A model generated the notes under the pieces. It made no database searches. It worked only from the letters and a program-made list of their open reading frames with translations, and was not told where the DNA came from. A DNA stretch of 64,000 nucleotides. Source: Bagarius yarrelli. Its lineage: Eukaryota; Chordata; Actinopteri; Siluriformes; Sisoridae. Within the stretch, counting starts at the first letter, position 1, and every line of letters starts with the position of its first letter. This document shows positions 48,001 through 61,700 of this stretch, one piece after another. The translations under genes and the position numbers were made by a program. The stretch covers positions 407,037 through 471,036 of the forward strand of contig VCAZ01000111.1 in NCBI GenBank assembly GCA_005784505.1, written 5' to 3'.

Positions 48001-51000
48001 TGGAACAAAAACTCCTTTGATGGAGGTTGAATAGGATAAAATCGGTAATAAATGAAACAAAGGTTCTTCGATAGTTTTCTGTCACATTATCAATCGCTAG
48101 GTAAGCAGTCAGATCTGATACTTTCTACTCTCTCTTTGTGTAGTAACGAGTATTTAATTCAATTTTATTTGTAGGGCGCTTTTTATAATGGTGATTGTCA
48201 CAAAGCAGCTGTAGACAGAAAAATGATAAGATGCAAATGAATCAGATGGCGGGGATGGCGGTGGCAAGGAAAAACTCCCTGAGACGGAATAGGAAGAAAA
48301 ACAGGTAGCAGGAATTATGCAGTCAGACTGTGTGTGTAAGCAGCTTAAATCATAAGTCCTCGGAGAACAGCTGGAACGTCTTTATGGCAAAGTGCAAACG
48401 TCCTTGGTCAACCTGGTGTTGTGATCATCAACTGGAGGCGGGTCAGACGGAAGGGTCTGACAGGTCCGGAGTGGAGATGGGGTCTGGATCACTGGCAGCT
48501 CAGTTGTGGCATATGAAGCTCGACAGAGTGAGAGTGAGAGTGAGAGTGAGAAAGACAAAAAAGATGTAACGTTTATTGCTTTTTTTTCAAATACGTTTAC
48601 TAGAAAATAGTTTTTTTCCGGGTTGGTAAATAAAAGGAAAAGCCATATACCAGATACCGCTGGTAACTCTCATTAAAACACAACTTATTGTCTTTATTTA
48701 TCGTACACCAAACAAAGGGCAACAAGTTGTTACAAAAATGGTGGACGGTTATTTTACAGTGTTTTGTTTTTGTCCTAGGTTCTGATTACAATCTATTGGC
48801 TGGGCCGGGCAGCCAATAGCAGTGGCACGTATAACGGTCCCACACTGGATCTACGTGAGTTTGAGGGGCTGCTCTCACAGATGCGAAAGGTAAACACGAC
48901 ACGCCATCCACCAATGCACAAAATTCACGAGTGTCCCAATTAACGAGGTTTTTTGAGATGCGAGTCGTCTCTTGGCCGATTTTTTGCTTTGAGTTGCGAG
49001 CTAAAATTTCGGGTTATGATGCAGCTTCAGACACCCAACCACTAGTTGGCGTAGCGAAGGCCACAGTGAACGCCGTAACATCCACCCAGCATCCCGCGTC
49101 TCACTTGATAGCTAGTCAGACATGCGCGTTAGCTGCGGTGAAGACCCACCTTTATGCAAGACCCTAAATTATGATTATTATCTGTATTTTATCCAGTCGA
49201 GCAGTTGAAGGTTAAGAGGCATTGCTTAGGGGCGAAGCAGTGGTGGCTTGGTGTCGATGGGAAAAGAACCCAGGATTCAAACCTAGTTTTGTTAATATTT
49301 TTTTTTGATACTGTCTTATTTTTACTTTATTTTATATATAAATTAAACGATTTGTTCTGTTAATTATCCCTTCCTGACACTGATGTACCTTCCTCACACT
49401 TTTGGTAGATAGCTTGTTGATGCCCAATAGCACTTTTTTAATCGGAAAAACAGACATTTTTTATAGTGTCATCATCACTTGGCAGCTCTTTTACGACTTC
49501 TTAGGATGGATGTTTATAGGACCCCGAGTTACTTTTTCCTGAGAATGTACTTATGAGGACATGTGATTTTACAGAGACGGGTCAGAGAGCTGAATAAGGT
49601 TTGTGATCTTTAGAGATGAGCTCACACTGCTGGCCTCAGCCGTCAGGACTCTGTTAAAGTCTTTGTGAGGATGCTGATGGAATGCACAGGCAAGCAGAGA
49701 CAGATGTGGTTGAAGTTGCTGTCATTCTGATTACGTACTCCGTTGACCCATCACCTCAGGGGTCCAGCGGTGGCAGCTTGGTGGTGCTGGAAATGAAACC
49801 CTTCTTGTTCTTTTGATCTACAGTCCAACACCTTCACCGCTGATTTACCTTTTCATGTATGGACAAATGAAGGTGGTCAGATAATGGATAAGGATGTCTG
49901 CCAAATGCTGTAACGTTAATAATAATTTTCTATCAAAATGGAGAACTGCAAGGTACATAAGACCTCACACTTTTCAAACACTTAGAGAAAAAACACGGTC
50001 TGTGTCTGTACATAATCGCACAAGCTTTACAAGGTCCAAGTGTATCTAGCCTGGTTGGCTAATTGTATTATTTGGTTATTTAAATAGTTTTGGTTGTTGT
50101 TGTTTGCAAAGCGTAAGGTAATTCTGAGGTCAGTGTTAATTGGATACCATAAAACGTTTGCTTAAAATACAGACAGAGGAGAAGGAGAAATAATAGGAGA
50201 GGGTCAGAAAACCCACAAGCACTGACCTGGAAAGAGTGGATGATTGAGTGAAACCAGGTAAAAGACAAAGTGTAGAATTACAGGAGAACCAGAAACCTCC
50301 GGCTCCCAGGAATGGCCATGACAGCTTTCACTACTACCCAGATATGAGACTCATTAGATTGCCAACATGGAATAACTATAACCTTCGTGTGTATGTGTTT
50401 GTTTTAGGAGGTAGAGGACTGTGACAGTCCAAAGCGTAGCATTAGAGACAGCGGTTACATCGATTGCTGGGAGTCGGAGCGCAGCGACTCACTATCGCCG
50501 TCAAGGCACGCCAGGGACGACTCCTTCGACAGTCTGGACTCCATCGGCTCCCGTTCACGTCACACGCCTTCTCCGGACGGCCTGTTTGCGCGTGGCTCCA
50601 GCGATGGTACATCCCACGCGCGTACACACACACACACACACACACATAATGTGTTTCTGGAATTGAACATTACAGCATTGTGTTAGCTTTTTGGCCCGTG
50701 TCTTCAGTATTGAAGGCCTAGAAGAATGAAGCATAGAAATGAATAAAGTCGGTCAAATTAGCTATGATGGACTGGAGTTTTATGGAGGGTTTAATTCCTC
50801 TTTTTTGCCCAGTGTTCCTCAGATATGCTCTGAAGTTACCATGACCAAGGAAACAATAGTTGCTGAGGGTCAGTCGAGGATACAGTCAATAGGGGATGTT
50901 TGCGATGTTGCTTTTTGTTAGAGAATTTCAATACTAAAACGTGTGGTGATACCCGGGTCTGGGGTCTTTAAATAAATAACGAATTTAGTCACTGTCTTTT

Positions 51001-52376
51001 GGTGTCTTATGGTGGCACCAACTCCAATCTGTATTCTAGTTTTTCCCACAAGGTCCCCCTTTGAATTCATTGATGGCCTGATCACGATTAAGTAGTTTTG
51101 ATTCCGTGACTACTTTTGCCTAGTAAAGTCAGAACATTTTCGGTGAGAAGGTAGTGCAGCAGTGAAATCCAACAAACGTTTGGCAATACAGTGTATTTTA
51201 CTTTACACCATTTAACCAAGTTTTTATAATAACCGGACATTTAAATGTGTGTGTGTGTGTGCAATAAATCGACTTTTTATTCATTTCACAGTGTGACTGT
51301 TGTAATAAAGTGGAGTTAAAATACGGTCTGGATAGGTGGCAGCTACACAGTGTTCTGCATGGTTCTTCTTTTTTTTTTTTCGTCTGTGTGTGCACTGCTA
51401 TAAAAATGATTGATTTCTCAGCCTTTAAAGAAGAACAGCTCCAAAGTGGAAGCTATTAAATGTGAAGAATTAAATGTGCTAAAATTTGGATGAAAGCATG
51501 TAAACGGTAGATGTTTTCTTCGGCTCATATGCGGATATTAGTGCTGTAAAACCTTTTATTATTATTATTATTATTATAATCATAATGCTAATTTAAAAAT
51601 TAGGGTGTGAGATTGTTGTTTTAACAAGTAGAAGTGTAAAAAAAAAAAAAAGGAACGGACATAATGTTCATTCGGATTTTTTCAGCATCTTACACAGCCC
51701 CCTAGCACACAAGTTAAAAAGTCTTTTATGGGGGACATGACATCATCCAGGCAGGGATATAAACTGGTATCTGTTATTAATATCATTGCTGTGTTCGCTG
51801 AAAGACACGAGTCTAACATTTAAACCAAATGTTTCCTTTATTTAAGACGGGTTACTCAGAGCTGTGGCTCGTTTTATTCTTTAAGTATAGAAATCCGAGG
51901 GGGAAAGGAGTAAAACGATAGATTCAGAGGGATTACATCATCTTTAGTAACTGATGATGGTAAGAATGATAGTCACATGTTTTATTCCTGTTACATAAAT
52001 ATTTAGACCTTACAGTGATGGACTTATTGATGCTGCTAATTAGTGCTAGATTGTAGTCTTAAATTAACACAGCGGTTACTGTAAAAAACATACTGTTGGA
52101 TTTTGTGCAGGTCTTTAAGGCCCCTGAGTGAAGCTACAAATTTAATTGCTATAATCGGATCTATTAAAGTCAATGAGGCTTGGCTCCTAAATGGTAAACA
52201 TACTCAAGTGTGTGTGTATGTGTGTGAGTCTCCAGCTTCTATCTACCAATACCACTTACTCGTGTTCTCTTTGGATCATGCGTAGTGTCAGTGCTGGCCT
52301 ATAGGGTTGTGGGGTCATAAAAAAATGAGTAATAACATCTGCTTATGTTATAAAATCAGGCACCAGCTGTGCCAGC

Positions 52377-52417
<41 letters not shown>

Positions 52418-55400
52418 CGATAGAGACACCATCTTTCTTTGCCAGTCAGCAGACATATGAAATGTTTTGCGACTGATGCTTCAGAGTGGGCGGAAAAATA
52501 GGAGGAAGAACTTATTACATCACCGAAAAGTGATAATTGACAAGTACCTCAGTGGGAAAAGTACCAGAAATTGCGAGCAATCACACAATTACAAAGATAA
52601 ATCCTAAAAGATTAAGAAATAAAATTGAACCGAATCTCAAAAAAATGTCAAATAAAATAGGGTCTGTAGCACTACAAAGATTTTTTAAAGCGTTTTTTAT
52701 AAGCTTTGTTCTAAAATGGAAACATCCCATAAAAACTATTTTTATAGATAATACCGGACAACTGCAATTATTTTATTTATACAACTGAGCAATTGGGGGG
52801 GTTAAAGGGCTTGCTGAGCGGCCCAACAGTTGTAACTTGGTAGCATTGGAAATCAAACCCACAATCTTCCAGTTAGCAGTCCAACACCTTAACCACTAAG
52901 CTACCACTTATTGCTATCATGGACACAGACACTGCCATGGACATGGAGTACTAGAAATTTAAGTTTTAAGCATTTTTCAAGTTAATTTATACTCACTATG
53001 ATACTTATAGATACCCAAAGACTTAGACAAGACAAGATAATTTGGCACCTCATGGAAACCAATGACTCCTGTCCGGATCCCTATGCTGTGACTCCATGTT
53101 TTCTATTTGATGCTGATCTTCAGAAGATGTATTTCAATGCTTACGTTTTAGACTTCCAAGTATTTTATGCTAATGTATCGTTCTCAGGACCTTCACATGT
53201 GGGAACGAAAAATTTCCTTGCCCTTTTTGTTGTCATTTCAGCGCCTTTGAAGCAGTTCCCATATGGGAGTGTCAGTAATTTAGTTTCGAGTAAACATTGC
53301 CCCAGTCCATGCTCAATGCATAAGCATGCGCTTTTACATGTGCTAGCTTCGTAAAATAAAGAGAACTCATAAACAGCTACTTGTATTTTTTTATGCAGGT
53401 TGGAAAGGAAAAGGGGGGGACATAATTAGCTGACAATTAAGTATTTTATAAGGCCAAGCTGCATATTACGGAGTTTGACTGCTGTGGAATTCACCAGAGT
53501 GAGTGATTTGTGGTTTTTCATAGAAATCCTGGGAAATGTCAGTGTTTTTCTTCGCAGATTGTCAAATGACTGAATGAGCGTATCGTGAAAAATTGTTGCC
53601 CCACAATCTGTCAACTTGTGTGGGTTTTTTTTTTTTACCTAGACTTTTATCCAAAGTGTGAGAGTTATGTCATGTTTAAGTGCGTTATTTTCAAAGTCAT
53701 ATAGTATTTGCCCTTTGGCAGACGTCCTTTTCCAGAGGGACTTGCATTAATTTTTTTTTTTTTTTTATACAACTGAGCAATTGGGGGTTAAGGGCCCAGC
53801 AATGACTTGCTGGGAATCGAACCCCGATCTTCCAATTGGCAGTCCAACACCTTAACCACTGTGCTACCACTTCACATTCACACACTGACTTTACAGTAGA
53901 AAGAAACGCCAATGACTCTATCCGGTCCACAAATACGTTTAACAACCAAACGCATGCAGTTTGCGCAAGACTGTTATTAATGGTAGCCCACGACAAGTTC
54001 GCGATACAAATCAGCTTTGAAAAAGATTGGAACTGAAGCCATGCTTGCTGTTATGGTGGTCTATACTTCCTTCCTGAACTTGTGCTGGCCTGTATCTTGC
54101 TCTCTCATTAGCTGTACCTGATCGCAAATGTATTTTTCAGTCAGAACTCATTTCACACAGTAGGATTTTGAATTGCCCACCAGTCCAGATATTGAGAGTG
54201 CCAAATATTTCATGGTTGTGTTCGATAATTCATACCGCGTGATTGCCACTTGCATGAACAAGCACCGATTTGCCTTTGAATTCTGGCATTAATCAGCAAC
54301 TTGTCAGCAAGTAAAAAACAGTGCTATAATCATGTAGCGTGAACTCAACATTAGGTCGAGTCCACTGAAAGAATTTCAAATAGTAGGGCTACTTTGAGAA
54401 ACAAGAGGTTATGATGTCATTGGTGGATTAAAGAAAGAATGCAGTTGTCCAGTATTATCCATGAAAATAGGTTTATTACTGTGTTTATAGGACGTAAAGT
54501 TTCATCTGCATCACAAGAGGTGCGTCTGTAAGTTCACAAAGGAACTTTTGGGATGTTTCCATATCAGAACAGAGCTTCTAAAAATGTTTGATGAATCTTT
54601 CTAGGGTTACTGACCCTATTTTCTTGAAAACTGTATTGAGATATGATTTATTTTTATCCTTCTTTTATTTTATCTTTCAAGATTTATCTTTGTATCTGTT
54701 CGGTAATCTTCATTATTGATTGCCCACAATTTCTGGAACTTTTTCCGATTGACTTTTGGTCCCGAACTTTTCTTTTTTTTTTGGTAGTTTTTTCTTGTCT
54801 TTACTTGTCAATAGATAAATACAGAGTTGTCATAGATAGAATAGATAAGAAGTAAATATGGAATGAAGAACTACGGAGTGTGTTTACCGGGAGCTATAGA
54901 AACAAAAGGCTTGGGTAATGCTCAGGCCACATGTGGGGAGCATCTTGTTAAGGAATGCAACAAGGATGAAGAACAGGCCCTAAAATTTAGGTTCTGATAA
55001 TCCAGGTGTTTTTTGGGATTGGAGTTTTGGCATTATAATTAAGATTTTATTGTAATTTTCCGAAATGTGGGTGATCAGGGGCACCACTCAAGGGGGGAAG
55101 GACAATTCTAAGGGCCCATGTACTTTGGGGACCCAAAGGTTCTGTATTATTAGTAGTAACAGAAGTAAAAGTAATTGAATAGTATGTTTGTTATGGAGTA
55201 AGTGTGGTAGGTTGGCCCCACCTCATTCTTTCAAACGCCCAAAATTGCTAGTGGTGCCCCCGTGGGTGATGACGTAGTTGTAACAAAAACCTAATTTATT
55301 GTCCCTTTGCTTGTGAAAAATATCCGGTTTTTGGTACCTTACAAGATTGTCCCAGCAATTACAGGATTATATTTAAGTTCGCTTGGAAATATCTGAGAAA

Positions 55401-58400
55401 AATCCACCAATGACTTTGGCGGAGAAGTCTCAACGGATTTTGCTATTATAACTTTGTACAACTTATAACTTTTTTTTTTTTCAGTGTTATCTTTTGATGA
55501 GTGTTTACACTTTACAGGCCGTGGCAGTGACTCGGAGTATGACATTCACTACAGGAGGTTACCAGACATGCGGCGAGATGACATGCTGGCACGGCGGACA
55601 TCATGCAGCGAGCCGCGTACTGCAGTTCCCTTTAATCAGTATCTGCCCAACAAAAGCAACCAGTCAACGTACGTTGCTATTCCTTTGCGCAGACAACGCA
55701 CTGAGCGTGAGGAGAGCTGCAAAAGCTGGAGCAGTACCACCCCACCTTTAGGAGGGGAGAGATCTTTCAGGTAATGGCTGCACTAAACTATAAATGAAAA
55801 GATCCATGGTTTTGTGGCTAAAAAACCCTCTGGAATATCCCTGTTTGATCAGTTTTGGGTATCTTAGGTGGGTATCTTAGGTGGGTAAACCATAAAAAGT
55901 CCTCACTGTCTCACAATAATTCTTAAGGTCAAACTCTGTACGGCTTAATCTTTCGTTGTTTGGAGTTGCATGTAGCTGAATTCCTTGCACTAATGTGAGT
56001 GCAGTGGCCATTCTGAGCTTTACCCTGTGTTAGAAATGTAACCTACATTTGCCATTCGATCGTAGGTTGTAAACCATTATGCCAGTTAATTTGTGGCTGC
56101 CAGCAGACTAGAAGTATGCACAGATCCCATCAGCCTGGACTAAAGCTTCGATTTCAGTCCTAGTTGCTTCTACAAGCTCCATTCCTGACAGTATGCTGTT
56201 TTAAGATGTCCTGGTTCCAATAGGTTTGGCTCCAATCTCGGTCTACCATCCAAGCATATTATTTCACAGTTATCCCAGTTATCCATCAGTGCATTATTTT
56301 TTCATAACGAAATCACCAAAAGATGAGGAATTCGCATGCTATGTCTAAATCTTTTAAACACGTCCTCAAATTCTTGGCAAGACCTGAAGTACTGGGGGAA
56401 CCTTTTAATTGGCAACGAAAGTGATACAGACAAGCATCCACTGTACGATGGTTGACATTAAAATAATCAAGTGTAAAGGCTAAGCAGCTAGAATGAATTA
56501 GCTAGCAGTGCTAAAATGTTTTTTTAGGATGATTGTTGGCTCCAAAAAAATGTTTGGTCTGCTATCATTTTGCTAATGTTTATTACCTTAGGAATTAGAG
56601 CCTGTCTTGTTTATTATATGAGCTTGTATCTCTGGTTTCCCAGCAATAGTAGCCGACTATTGCTAATGCTTTTGTCTGCCAAAAACATTCAGACAAATTA
56701 TTGACTAAGCAGGCATATCAATTGCCAGTAAATTTACGGAAAATGGTCTAAAAAGGATTTGTCTATTCTCTTAAAAAAAAAAAAACACAGACACACACTT
56801 TCGACAGCCTTAATTGCTGCCAGATTGCAGATAGCACTCCTGAACCATCTAAGTTTGCTTTCTGTTCTGAGGATGGGTTAACAATTTCTAGAGTATATAT
56901 TTAAGAGTATATATCAAGGCCATCATTGATCGAGGCCAGTTTTTGGCATTATGATGGGGGTTTCCTGTTTCTGTATTCTGTGTATAAGTAGTACAATTTT
57001 GAGAAAGCTTTCAATGGAGACCAGATGTGGGCATTAATTGAGTAAAGTCTTGGAAGCCAGCAGATTCCAATTTGTCCCTAATTTGCCCCAATGAAATTGT
57101 GCAAGGACGCAGATAAGGTGAGACAAAACAGTTCAGATCGACTAATGTGTTTGCTTTTGCAAATGTGTCCACTTGTTCTGGAATGCTCTTGGAGAACACA
57201 TTGCTGAGTCAGATATGTTCTTCTACCTGAGCTTATATAAAAGCTACAAAAATTAGGGCTTTGACCTTAATTTAATTTTTTAGTTTACAATGTATGTTCT
57301 TCCATTTTAAGCACAGGTGATGAACAGGACCTGCCTAAATGCTGTATAGCCATTCATTCCATCTATAGCAAAAAATCCCAAATTCCTGTTGGTGTTCGAA
57401 GATCTACCACCATGTCGAACGATTGGACAAGGATTATTATTAGGTCTGCTGTGTTACTAGCTGCATGTTTAAGTGTAGCACAGTAATTAAGGCTAATTGA
57501 AGGATTGCAGTTCGATTCCGAGCATCATCAAGATGCCACTGCTGGGCCCCTGAACAAGGCCCTTAACCCCTGATTGCTCAGTTGTCACTTTGGTTAAGGA
57601 CGTCGGCCAAATGCTGTAAATGTAGCCTGCATATCTTTAGCACAGGAACATTGGTGGCTTTGGTATTTCTTTTGGATCTTCATTCATACGTTTTTATTAA
57701 TATCAACCTTGTTTTACCTTTTGAGCCCCATTTGGACTGTCTGTCTCTTCTCCTTCATCCTTGGCCCTGTTTGTTGCTTGTGCCTCTTGCTGAGATTTGA
57801 ACTCTTTCTCACATGTCGGCTGCATTGCGATTAGATCTACTGAAATGGAGAAAATGTACTGGCTTCTTCTCAACTTCCAGGATTGAAGCTTTGTTCTGAG
57901 ACCTTAAGCTCAGGCACTGGCTTCCTTCTTAGTTTCTGAAAAACAGGAGCATTCCGGACCAGATGTTTTTATTTGGAGCTCTTGGCCAAGTGGTTGTTGT
58001 TAAAGACTTTGAGGTCTGATTTACCATGTTGTGGAGGAGCCGGTCTGCAGTGAGGTCTGAGATGCCGCCCGAAAATAGGTTAATCATATGAGTTACGCGA
58101 TTGTGTGGGGTCAAATGTATGGTAAGATGAAGAGAAAGGATCAGTTGTAAGTTTTCTATTAACACCTAGTTAAAAACAATTTTTTATATAGCCTGAGGGC
58201 CCCAGAATTCTCACACTATTAACCTAAGCTCTTCATTCCAGGGCTATTCGAAGCACATTATATGCATGCACAAAGAATTACGACATTGCCAGCACTTTCT
58301 TTGTGCCTTTTTTCTAAAACAGACTAAATACAAACACAAATAAAGACACACACACACACACACACACAGACACACTCCACCCAGAGGAAGACGGGAAGTA

Positions 58401-58631
58401 AGCAGACTTCCTGCGTTTCACACTCGGCATAGCAGCGCTGGGCCGAGCTGGACTTGCCCATGCATGGACAATGTAAGAATATTACGACATGACCCTGCAC
58501 TTTATACAGAACACAATGTAATAGTAATTCATGATACAATAGGCAAAAGTGACCACTGGAGTCTAATGTGGTTTTACGGAATAATCAGAACGAATAATCA
58601 GAAGACATTGCTTCTATTGTTCGTTTATTTC

Positions 58632-58716
<85 letters not shown>

Positions 58717-61700
58717 ATTGGTAAATCCCTTCTTTTAGATTGACATGCTAAAGTGATTAAAAGCTAAACTGGGCGTGATAAAGAATGTGGCTCACACTTA
58801 TTCAGGTGGTTCTGTTTTTCTAAATAAACATACAACCGTCGGTTTACAATATATCAAGTTTTTAGCGTTTTTTTAATAGTTAATGTTTAACTGCATTTCC
58901 TACATTTACAGCATTTGGAAGACACCCTTATCCAGAGCGACTAGGGACTTGCTCAGGGGCCCAGTGGTGGTGGCTTGGTGGAGCTGGTACTCGAACCCAC
59001 AATCTTCGGGTTGGTAGTCCAAAACCTTAACCATGAGCCACCACTTTCCCATTTTAAATTATGGTGCGGAAAGCAAAACACTGAATAATCGTTTCCTTTT
59101 CAATCATTTCACAGATTTTACTTCCTTTTCTGGTCAGTATGTCTACATTGGGTTGTTTTGCTGTGTATAGTGTAAATGCAGATATCGGATCCGGGCCAGT
59201 TTTAAAAGACGATGTAAGCAGGTCTTCAGAAAAATTGGAGTCACACAATCAGAATTCGGCATCAAGACCTGCAGTGTAAATAAACTGGTGTCTGACCGAA
59301 GGGCCTTGTGGTTTTAGCACAGTCCTAGATCTAATTAACAAGGCTACCAAATAATGCAATTCTCATGAAGGTATATTATGTCTATTAAGACTGTAAAAAG
59401 AATTGAGTAACTGAAAAAAGGCGACTTTATGTAGTTTGAATTTTTATCTTCTCATAATAATATGATCAATTCTGTTATGTCCAAAAGGCAAAATGTCTTT
59501 TGTCACCTATATAATGTGGTCTTGTCCCACCATACATACATCTGCTATTGGAGTTAGGCTTGTTTTAGACTTTAGTCTGTTTTTGTTACTTTGCAGTCTT
59601 ACATGGCTACATCACTATTTCTTGACCTTGATGTCTTTCTTTAAACCCATAGACTCGGGCATCTGTCCACAAGAGACTCAGCACACACAGGCAAGAATAG
59701 ACAAATGCTTACCAGTACACATTGCTAACGCTATAATGTGCACTTTGTTCGTTCTGCTCGGATGAGTACCACTTGGCTTGCAGACTCATGCCTACTGTTG
59801 TCCATGGTGATAATCCCGTCATCTTCTCTGCCTTTCTGGCTCTGTCTACCAGCTCTATGACAACAAGAGTCTCTTGGTTATCTCATGCAAGCCAGACCAG
59901 GTCTACCACAGACTTCATGGTTAAAATCATTGATTAGTTTGTTTGACAATTGAAACTTAAAATTAGTGAAGTAATGAAATATATTACCATTAGAACAGGA
60001 CTTTTTTGAGTTAGAATATAAATGTTTACAAATTAAAGTGTACAAATAGGTGCCTTGACTTACAAGTTTAATTGGTTCCGTGACGGAGCTCGTAACTAAA
60101 ATTACTCGTCAAATCTAATTTTTCTATTAAAATAAATTGAAATTCCCTTAATTCGTTCCGGGTCCCCGAAAAAACACCTTCAATTTTTTTTCTTGCATGT
60201 TTTTAAATAAGAAAAATAAACTTATAAATAGCAAATATTTTATATTAAAAACACTACAATAGGATGTACTGGAATAAACTGGTTTTATTAAGTATAATGT
60301 ACAGCATTTACCTTGGGGATCAGACGACTCCACTTGCTAACGCACATGTCTGACTAGCTATCGAGTGACACACGGGATGCTGAGCGGATGTAACAGCATT
60401 TACTGTGGCGTTTGCTATGCCAATTAGCAGTTGGTTGTCTGAAGCTGACTCGTTACCTAAATTTTGGCTCGCAACTCAAAGCAAAAAATCAGCCAAGAGA
60501 CGACTTGTATCTCGAAAAAACTCCTTAGTTGGGACACTCGTAGGTCAAGATACCAGTGTATATGGCTTATTGTAATTTTATAGTAGGGAATAATATCTAT
60601 ATTTATATTAAAAATATATATTTCACTTGATAAGAAGTTTTTAGAGCGCACTGTGGTATAAAAGTGTTTATTCCCCAAATTCAACAACCACCTTTGAAAT
60701 TGTTATAAATAAGTTTAAAAAAATATTATAAGTGTTGATTTTAGTGCAGTTGCAGTAGATTCACAAGACTTAATAAAGGTTTAAAATACATTTAATCGGT
60801 AAATATCGGCTTCCGGTTAAGCTGCTTGTTCCACAAATACATAAGAATAATTTACTGTCTAGCTACAAAGTTGATTTGGCTGATATAATGTCAGCTTTAT
60901 TTCCCTGAAGCACCTCAAACCTCCAGGATTTATTTATATTTATTACATGTGTGTGTGTTTTTTTTTAAGAAGGCACATGTTGTGTTTTTTATGTGGCGGT
61001 TTTAGGATGGGACCTCAGGCTACGTCACATATTGCCACTTTTATGAAGTTTGCGGCGTTAATTAAACAAACCACGACTCGCTGTTTCGTACCCAAAGCTT
61101 TGTTTTAAGTCCTTTCTTCTATATAAAAAGAATAATTATGTGATGTTATTTGGTTGTTTTTGAGCATAAAGTATGTCATGTTGTGAATAGACTTGGCTTA
61201 GGTTGCCCTCTTGTGTCTTTAAGGTGGTATGTACACTCAAACATGGACAAGGACATGGTTCATTCTCCGAGGACACTCTAGGGTCCCCATACGAACTGAT
61301 CTGATGATGTATTTTTTCTGTCTCTCTCATGTCTCACCCCCTACAGATTCGGCCGCAGCGATAGTGTATTTGATGATCCTGAGTAAGTGTTTCTAACACC
61401 AGGTCATTTCTAACGCGCCTGTGAGTCGTTTATCTGTCTGCATTCACTGATACGAAGCCTTGTGCTTGCATGCGCTTGAGTCAGCTCACTCAAAACACGA
61501 CTTACAGTACGACTAACGATACGAGTGCCGGGAACTCGCTGTACTGGACTCCTGTGGGAGCAGGAACACACCTCTTCACTGGGGTCAGGATGCTAATAAT
61601 GCTAATGAAACTTTGGACCAGAATGTTATTATTATCTTTACATTTGGCTACTTAAAAAAAAATCAAACTTTACCTAATTTGAAATTAAATGATTAATAAA

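Noticed and set aside
55484..55517. Upstream extension of LIMCH1 exon 8
   Set aside because: An in-frame reading upstream exists, but the acceptor cactttacag at 55517 gives exact phase and matches the LIMCH1 protein sequence.
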